Of a stretch of 64,000 nt of DNA, positions 57,611 to 64,000 are shown piece by piece. Position 1 is the stretch's first letter. Every line of letters begins with the position of its first letter. Made by a program: the position numbers and the translations under genes. This DNA comes from Morella rubra (Eukaryota > Streptophyta > Magnoliopsida > Fagales > Myricaceae): contig CM025851.1 in the NCBI GenBank assembly GCA_003952965.2, forward strand, positions 23,065,325-23,129,324. Reading direction: 5' to 3'. The notes beneath the pieces are model-generated. The model did not search any database. It saw nothing but the letters and a program-made list of their open reading frames with translations, and was not told the origin of the DNA.

Positions 57611-58527
57611 AGAATGTTAGGACGAAGTGTTGTATTTGGGAAGCGATTTAGTGACAAAATTTAGTTTTTGACACTTAAACGTGCTGTTTAGTGACAAAAT
57701 TTGATTTGTCACTAAATATTTTGTCACCCAAAGTCTTCTTTTTTTTTTTCTTTTTTTTTTTGTACTGGCTAAGTTTTACCTAGTAAGGAACTAATATAAG
57801 ACTTGGCATATACCATTCATTTCTCATTACTTCTCATCTCCCACTCTTTTTTTTTTTTTGGAGTCGCTATAAATGATATCATCTACCCCTTAGAGACTAT
57901 CATGTGGACTTAGCAAGGCCTAATGAGCATGTCAGAGATTTAAAGGGGAGAGATTGTAACACCTTGAGTCTCACATGGAGTTAGGGAAGGGAAGGACATA
58001 GACATAGGTACCATTTCTGTCTACCAGTAACCATAGAGAGGTGGTGCTGATACTGCTGCACTACGTCTTCTGTTCTTTTTTATTTTTTTTTATTTTCTTC
58101 ATACAAAACAACGACGTTTCTCATTAATGAAAATTTTAATAAGAAATGATATCATTTTGTTTAAACATGTTTTCTTAAAAAATATATATATATATAAACC
58201 ATAGCTTCAAAACAGTGAGTTTTTTTGTCTTTCATGTTATTTGTGTTTAACATTTGTAATGTTGTGGATTTGCAGTATTTGAAATCATGTAATCTTCATT
58301 TAATTTTGTGGATTTGTAGTTTGAAACTCTTTTGGATTTTTAGTTTTGTAATTTTGAAGATTGTAATTGAGGTTTGACGTATTTGTGATTCTCAAAATGG
58401 GACATAAAGTAAAAATGCCATATAATAAGAATCCTAATAATTATAATTTAATATTGTCATAGGCCATCAATAATATGGCTAACATTTTTAATCTCATATT
58501 GAAATTTGCTTGATGTTATTATGTATA
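57611..58527. other. Intergenic, CACTA-like and LTR-like remnants
   Basis: 57640-57735 carries TTTAGTGACAAAATTT units in both orientations then poly-T to GTACTGG, possibly a CACTA terminus. At 57945-57965 AAAGGGGAGAGAT is followed by TGTAACACCTTGAGTC, like a gypsy polypurine tract plus LTR start. No gene seen. Confidence 0.35.
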
Positions 58528-59839
58528 CACTACAAGAATTTTGACTTTACGTGTCAAATTCTTGGGTGTCAAAAATTTTTTTTTGACACCAAACAACGCT
58601 TACCTAACAAAGAAATCAACGTCCTCACGACAGGTGTTCACAGAGGTAAAAAACCGTATGCACAATATAAAAAACAGTTCAAATGCTTTTTTGATGACAA
58701 ACAGCCAAAAATCACAAATATGTGACAAAACATTTTCATCATAAAAGTTTACAATGCATCCACACGAGTAAAACCCTATCCGTACAGACTTTGGGTTACA
58801 AAATATCTCGTCACCAATCTCTAACGAAACCTAAATCTTCACAAAAGCTTAAACAACATCTGGACGTACCTGCAATAATCGTCCAAACAATAGTGTCAGA
58901 TGAAAATGCATAACAGTTGTTCACATTCGAACTCCTAGGAAACATGCACACATGGTTTCAGTGACAAAAGGCCTTTGTCAACAATCTATGATGCATCCTA
59001 AATCGTACTAAATATTGAATGCATCCGGACATACATGCGTGGGTCGTCCACACAGTATGCACAATTCTCGCATGATTCACACGTGTCTCCCTCTAATCCT
59101 CATGGGAAACAGTTGTTAACATCTGCAAGTCATATAACTATCCGAACACACGTGACAAATTTCTAATCAAATGTTAGCCCTCCACGTTGCAGATAATGTC
59201 TGCACGTCCTTACACTATCCGAATAGTGCTTGATTTCAGGTGCTTTTCGCAGCGGTTTGAATTATGGCATTCACTGCACGTCTCGTCGACATTAGGACGG
59301 GATCAATAGTTTTTAAATTCAAAGAGAAACCATTAGAACTCATTTTTCACGCAATCTTTATATGCCATTTCTCTCGATCTCTCAATGTTTTTGCTCTAGA
59401 ATTCATCCTGTTATGTCTTATTTCGTTGATTGCTTCGTGTTAATGTATGCTTCCTACATTTTTATTTAGATTTTTTGGTGAAAAATGTTATTTTTATGGG
59501 TTATTTAAGTAGAAATTTTGAAATCAAATTTGAGCCATGAAATCTTTTTAAACATGTTTTTGTGTTTATATGGATTGCTAAGGACTGTAGGATTGGTTAG
59601 ACTATAATGTTGTTATATTTGGTGTTGTTTTGGTGTGGTTATGAGGTGGGAGGAGACCAGCCATGGTTAAGTTGACTCGTCCACCTATCCCGATACATCT
59701 AGACATTTTTTTTTGCATTTGAATGACTACTATTTAGTATTTTTTATTATTTTGATTATGTCCGGACGTTTAGTGTTAACCATATGCACGTATAAGTCTT
59801 AGACGTCGTCATTTTATTTATATTATATTCTTTTGTCTG

Positions 59840-61000
59840 TTGTATGTGCGCACAGTGTAGATCAGAAGACCCCCACTAAAGACCTAACTCAACCGAGGTT
59901 AACATGCGCCTTTGGTACGCCCATGACATGCCATGGCCCATCTTGCTGCACATTGGCGTGCCCCACGGCATTGCCAGTGCCCAAGAATGCCTAACTTGGC
60001 CACAAGCCTCAGCTTGGCCTAGAAAAGGCTTATGAGGAGATGAAACGGGCTGACTCAGGAGGAGTCAAGGTTCACTTTACCTGCACCACCACATGGCCCC
60101 CATCCATTGAGGTGCCAAAAGAAGTGCATGGAGATTATCTTAGGAGATTCCCATGATGAAATGAAGGAGTTCGGTAGCATGTCACAAGGAACACTTTGGT
60201 GTCACAAACCCACAAGGTGGTGGAGCGGCGGCGCAATCAAATGCCATATAGGGTTACCCATTCCTATATGGCCAAATCCCCCAATTAATGGGAAGTTATC
60301 TTATTGCTTTATATTCAAAACATTGCCATATTTGTTTGAGTCAATTAAGGAAACAATCTTGGTCCTCTTTTGGAAGATTGATCCTTGATTGATATTAGGA
60401 GACTTGTGTTTAAGTGGCATTTGAGATTTACTCCCAATATGGAAGGATATGCCTGGCCACCTTAGAGTCAATTAAGGGCAAATCAATCTTTGATTGATTG
60501 CTCCTAATTAGGCAAGTTTTGGCCACCAAGGAAGATCCTTTCAAGATCTTTCCTTTTGGCTCTTGCTTGATATAGGAAGATATTATTTGAGTGCGAATCA
60601 AGCCTTTCCACTACGAGGAAAGGCCTTGAGGCCCAAGCCCATAGAGGTACTATATATACCTCTCAATGGCACCATTGTAAGGCATCCATTGAATATATAT
60701 TGAATAGAGTCTCCAAATGAGCTTTTGGCCTCAGTGCCTTTTTCTACGGTGTAGGCCGAACCCTAGCACTAGGTGCAGGTCAAACCTTGTCACCCTTGGG
60801 CTAGCATGGACGTGGTTCTTTCATGCCAGAGTCTAACTTAGCTCTAGTTTTACCTTGTTAGAGAAACAAGTGGGCAAGTGGTGGTCCCTCTATGACTCAC
60901 TCAAAAATGAGTAGCACAAAGGCTATCTCAAGTATAGGAGTTATGTCATGTAATAATTGGCCCAAAGGCCAAATTCTCTCCTTAGGGAAAATATATTAAT
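59840..61000 (+). mobile_element. LTR-like sequence inside CACTA-3
   Basis: TGTAGATCAGAAGACCCCCA near 59857 starts a GC-richer stretch. At 60640-60720 AGGTACTATATATACC is a TATA-type motif followed by an R-like CATCCATTGAATATATATTG. Then a CACCCTTGGGCTAGC stretch. No second copy is seen, so it could be a solo or truncated LTR. Boundaries are unclear. Confidence 0.35.
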
Positions 61001-61099
61001 TTCAAACTCATGAAAAAAGAAGGAGATATAATATTCACAATGAGAATAAAAAAGTGATATCTGCAATGAGTGTAAAAAATTGAAAGATAAAAGTTACTG

Positions 61100-61530
61100 A
61101 ACACAGTTCAGATTCGTATTTTTTGAATTTTTGGGGGGTTTGAGACAAAATTAAAGTACAATGAATGAAAAGACATTTAAAGCAAATGACGGGAATTAAA
61201 TGACGGAATGTAAATGTCGAAACATAAATTGCAGAAAGTAAGGAAGAGAAAGTAAAGAGTGGAATTTAAAAGATAGAATGTAAAGAGTGAAAATTAATGA
61301 GCGTAATTTAAAGAGCGGAAATTAAAAGCGTGAAATTAGAGCACATAATTTAAATGATAGAATGTAAAGACAGGAAAATAAATGATGGAATGTAAAGAAC
61401 GAAATTAAATTGAGGAAAAGTAAGAGCATAATGTAAAGAACAAAATTAAATTGCGGAAAAGTAAATAAAGGAATGTAAGAGCGGAATATAAAGAACAAAA
61501 TTAAATTGTGGAATGTAAATTACAAGAATT
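61100..61530. repeat. Degenerate purine-rich minisatellite (GGAATGTAAAGA-type units)
   Basis: GAATGTAAAGA, GGAAATTAAA and ACAAAATTAAATTG variants recur every 15-40 bp over about 400 bp. Confidence 0.7.
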
Positions 61531-61779
61531 GAATAAAACTTCACAAGAATCTTGGATTAAGTAATAAATCGTCATTTCAACCCAAGTTCAAGCTTAAAGA
61601 ATCAAGAACACCAAAAATATTCACGAACATTCAAGAACACCAAGAACAAAAAATGAAAATGAAAAAGCAAGAACTTGATTCTAATGCCTAGGAATTGAAA
61701 TCCAAGACATTAGATTCATAAAACATAAAGAAAAGTAATATAAAAACTGAAAATGACTATTCAAGAGAGCTTCAAGGTA

Positions 61780-62285
61780 GCAACAATGAAGGAAAAGAAC
61801 AAGGAAAAGAGAAGAAGAGAGAAAGGAGCATGGCCGGCCATTTTGTGAGAGAAGAGAGAAAAAATGGTAGTGAGAAAGGTAGAGAGAAAAGCAAAAGGAA
61901 AAGGTAAAATTGAAAGTGAATTGTGAAAATGAAAAGTGAGAATATGTTGATCGGCCAAATAGAGAATATAGAGGAAAGAGAGAGTGTGTGAAAGTTGTTA
62001 GGATTGTGGGGGACTATAGAATGAGAAAAGGGGAAAAAGGGAATGGAGAAGAGAGAGACAAAGAGAAAAAGCAAAAAAGTGAGAGAGAGAGAGAGAGAGA
62101 GAGATAGAGACAAAGAGAGAAATTAAAGAGTGATGATTGACCAAAAGAGGAGAGAAATGAAACAGAGGAAAGAGAAAAGGAGAAAAGAGAAAAGGAAGAG
62201 AGAGAAAAGCAAAAAAAGAGAGAGGAAGGGAAAGGGAGGAAAGAGAAGAAGAGAAAAGGGAAAAGGAAGAGAGAAAAAAAATCCA
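61780..62285. repeat. Strand-asymmetric GA-rich (purine) tract, about 500 bp
   Basis: Nearly pure A/G on the plus strand with GAGAGA runs (a (GA)n core at about 62080-62105) and GGAAAAGG units. The Ser/Leu/Phe-rich frames on the other strand are composition artefacts. Confidence 0.85.
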
Positions 62286-62323
62286 AAATTCGGTTACAAT
62301 ATTTTCTCTTTCTTTAGGCTGGT

Positions 62324-62457
62324 TCTTCTCTTGCTCTTGGACAGTTGGATCATCAGGCTAACTTTTCTCATGCTCTTGGACAGTTGGCTTATCAGACTAA
62401 CTTTTCTCTTGCTCTTGGAAAGTTGGCAAATCAAGCTGCTTATGTGATAAATAAAAT
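62324..62457 (+). repeat. Three 39-bp tandem repeats in an open frame
   Basis: GCTCTTGGA recurs at 62333, 62372 and 62411, exactly 39 bp apart. One frame stays open through all three copies, giving 13-residue units of the form FS-ALGQL--Q-N, and ends at TGA shortly after. A CTTTCTTTAG acceptor-like sequence lies just upstream. Confidence 0.75.
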
Positions 62458-62489
62458 GAATATGGAAGTGTATCTGGACACAATATGAG

Positions 62490-63414
62490 CTAGATACATG
62501 CTATTTAGGAATAAAATATTGAATGAAAATGCAATTTAGTCTCAAGTTATACAATAAAGCATAAATCATGCTATTTTATCAATTTAAATCACAACTTGGA
62601 TTAATGACCCTTAATCAATTTTCCATCTAAAACCAATAATTGTGACATGAAAGAATTGCAATTATATTGGTATTAGATGTACTAATCATGCAATATTCCA
62701 GCTCAGGCACTCCACTAGATGTGCATTGGCTTGGGAAAGGATTCTCGATGCGAACGTGGTTCTTTCGTACATTGAGCTACTCCTTTGGCAAGATAGCCGA
62801 AGTGCAGTTGCAGGCGAGAAGTCACTTAGGTCGGGCATGGTTCTCTCAAGCTTTGGCTTCTCAATTGACATCGTGTCGGGTTCATCGGTAAGTTGTTTGA
62901 GCACTTAGCTTGGGCATGGTTCTCTGGAGCTTTGTTCTTCTCTTACCAAGGTTCCGCCTATCGGGTTTAAGCTCATCTTTGGTGGCTTGGGCTTGTGTAT
63001 CTGTAGGTACAATCAAGAGTTAGGCTCTACAAGTCCAAGGCTCACAAAGCCTAATAGTCTAGCTAGTTTTAGGTGTTAGCCCAACCTAACCAAGGCTTGT
63101 GGTTCTATTCCTCCACCTTCTCAACCATCCATCTTACTTATAATTTCCTTTTCATTTGTCCAAAATACCAAAAATAGAGCTCGAGTATTTACCTTGCCGC
63201 GTGTACTCACAAGTTGTCCTTGTGAGGGGATTGAGCATTGGTTAGAGGTCTAGGCCGGGGACCCTATCAATTGGGGTGTGCACAAGGTGTTCACATACAC
63301 ATGTCAATGGGAGGAGTTCATAAATTTATGGGTAATATTGTGGGTAAGTTGTGAGGACTAGTTGGGTTTAGTTTGCACGGTTACTATTTGAAATAATTTA
63401 TTATTCTTTACCTG
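62490..63414. other. Unassigned sequence, no gene supported
   Basis: Includes two GGGCATGGTTCTCT stretches (near 62833 and 62913) about 80 bp apart. Short frames (62667-62908) on both strands have no known domain. Confidence 0.4.
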
Positions 63415-63588
63415 TGCGGACGTGTATGGTTCAGACGACGTCATTTGCTTTCATTATTTGATTTTATGTATATCATCCAGACATGTTATATTCATTCGAA
63501 CGGTATTTTTATTGAAACTACGTCGTTTTGGCTTATGTTATCAATCGTACGGACAGTTTACTGACACTAATTGTTGTTTTCTCTACAG

Positions 63589-64000
63589 ATTAAGAAATAT
63601 CGAAGGGCCAGCGTTCAAAGAGCTTCGACCAGCAGACATCTGACAGTCCGGATGATTATATGGTGTAGGAGAAGCAGGGAGCTAAGATCCTCACACAGGC
63701 CGTTATCGTGGAGCATGAGGTTTCATTTTCTAATTTTAAGGAGATGAATTTTGAGGATCGAAGCATCGGCGTTATTATGGATGACCAAGGTTGGATTGGG
63801 TTTCTTAAGAGAACTAGCTCGGTAACTGTAGATCAGGTCCAGAAGTTCTATGTCGCACTGCTGGATGTTGTTGATATTGATGCACCTATCTGGGACATCA
63901 TTGTACGCGGGGTCTCCTTTCAGTTATCGGCATACTTGTTAATGGCATGTATGGGTATGCAGAAGCCGATTGAACCTTCCCTATCGTGGACATCTCGATC
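63589..64000 (+). pseudogene. Transposon-associated protein family exon in CACTA-3 (runs off the edge)
   Basis: After a CTCTACAG acceptor the frame carries RSKSFDQQTSDSPDDYMV, one TAG, then AKILTQAVIVEHEVSFSNF, NFEDRSIGVIMDDQGWIGFL, VDQVQKFYVALLDVVDIDAP and IIVRGVSFQLSAYLLMACMG. The GW---L------V--FY-AL------VRGV-F-LS---L pattern is the N-terminal half of the family seen in copia C and D. The frame is open from 63678 to the window end. One internal stop suggests decay, unless the region is spliced differently. Confidence 0.5.

Larger units (their letters stand above)
58528..64000 (+). mobile_element. CACTA-3, left end to window edge, with a large internal insertion
   Basis: The terminus CACTACAAGAATTTTGAC at 58528 is followed by GTGTCAAA units and, to about 59800, CCGGACGT/TCCGAAC-type subterminal repeats (for example TCCGGACATACATGC near 59025 and GTCCGGACGTTTAG near 59760). 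The same units return at 63415-63550 (GCGGACGTG, TCGTACGGACAG). The sequence between about 59840 and 63400 therefore looks inserted. A coding exon starts at 63589. The right end is outside the window. Confidence 0.55.

Noticed and set aside
58510..58913. Overlapping frames at the start of CACTA-3
   Set aside because: They lie across the terminus and subterminal repeats, with no domain in any of the three frames.
61761..62286. Ser/Leu/Phe-rich minus-strand frames, possible membrane proteins
   Set aside because: The plus strand is almost pure A/G here, so any frame on the other strand is open and hydrophobic by composition alone.

Overview
The window is nuclear DNA of a flowering plant, most likely a woody dicot. 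It is AT-rich, gene-poor and packed with plant transposable elements (Ty1/copia, Ty3/gypsy, CACTA, hAT, MITEs, a SINE and a LINE-type RNase H remnant). It holds one complete host gene: a two-exon A-type cytochrome P450 of the CYP82 family at 7340-9170 (+), 523 codons, with every diagnostic P450 motif.

Layout. 1-2014: 5' part of a minus-strand hAT transposon that runs off the left edge. 2.56-3.04 kb: CACTA-like end. 4.1-5.0 kb: small non-autonomous hAT with a target duplication. 6.2-6.5 kb: another hAT-like end. 7.16-9.17 kb: duplicated promoter and CYP82 gene. 9.6-10.5 kb: RNase H pseudogene and SINE sequence. 11.0-12.6 kb: CACTA terminal region. 12.7-13.3 kb: long fold-back repeat. 13.3-20.77 kb: scrambled copia element A, with its two full LTRs in inverted orientation and its pol gene split into opposite orientations.

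From 20766 to about 54535 runs one old CACTA transposon (minus strand) blown apart by nested insertions. Its left terminal repeats are split from the rest by an LTR-like sequence, which itself contains gag-only element B (21734-26523). Its TNPA/Ptta-like ORF lies at 29.7-31.3 kb. Its TNP2 transposase gene is in three pieces (31.56-31.94, 43.96-44.51 and 54.17-54.54 kb), separated by copia C (about 31.94-43.96 kb, itself holding a solo LTR and a MITE) and gypsy E (44508-54169, itself holding truncated gypsy G, which holds a MITE).

54.5-57.6 kb holds fragments of copia D (-) and copia F (+). From 58528 a third CACTA-type element runs rightwards, is interrupted by LTR-like and purine-rich sequence, and reaches the window end with a coding exon of the plant transposon-associated protein family that also appears as an extra 3' ORF in C, D and F.

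The observations most worth a second look are: inverted element A, whose LTR termini are joined exactly to internal pol sites, as expected of autointegration; palindromic GTCGAC-core arrays lying just upstream of TATA boxes in three different promoter contexts; the separately promoted and apparently spliced 3' ORF of copia C; the gag-only family B; the long fold-back; and the duplicated TATA/ATG unit in front of the P450.
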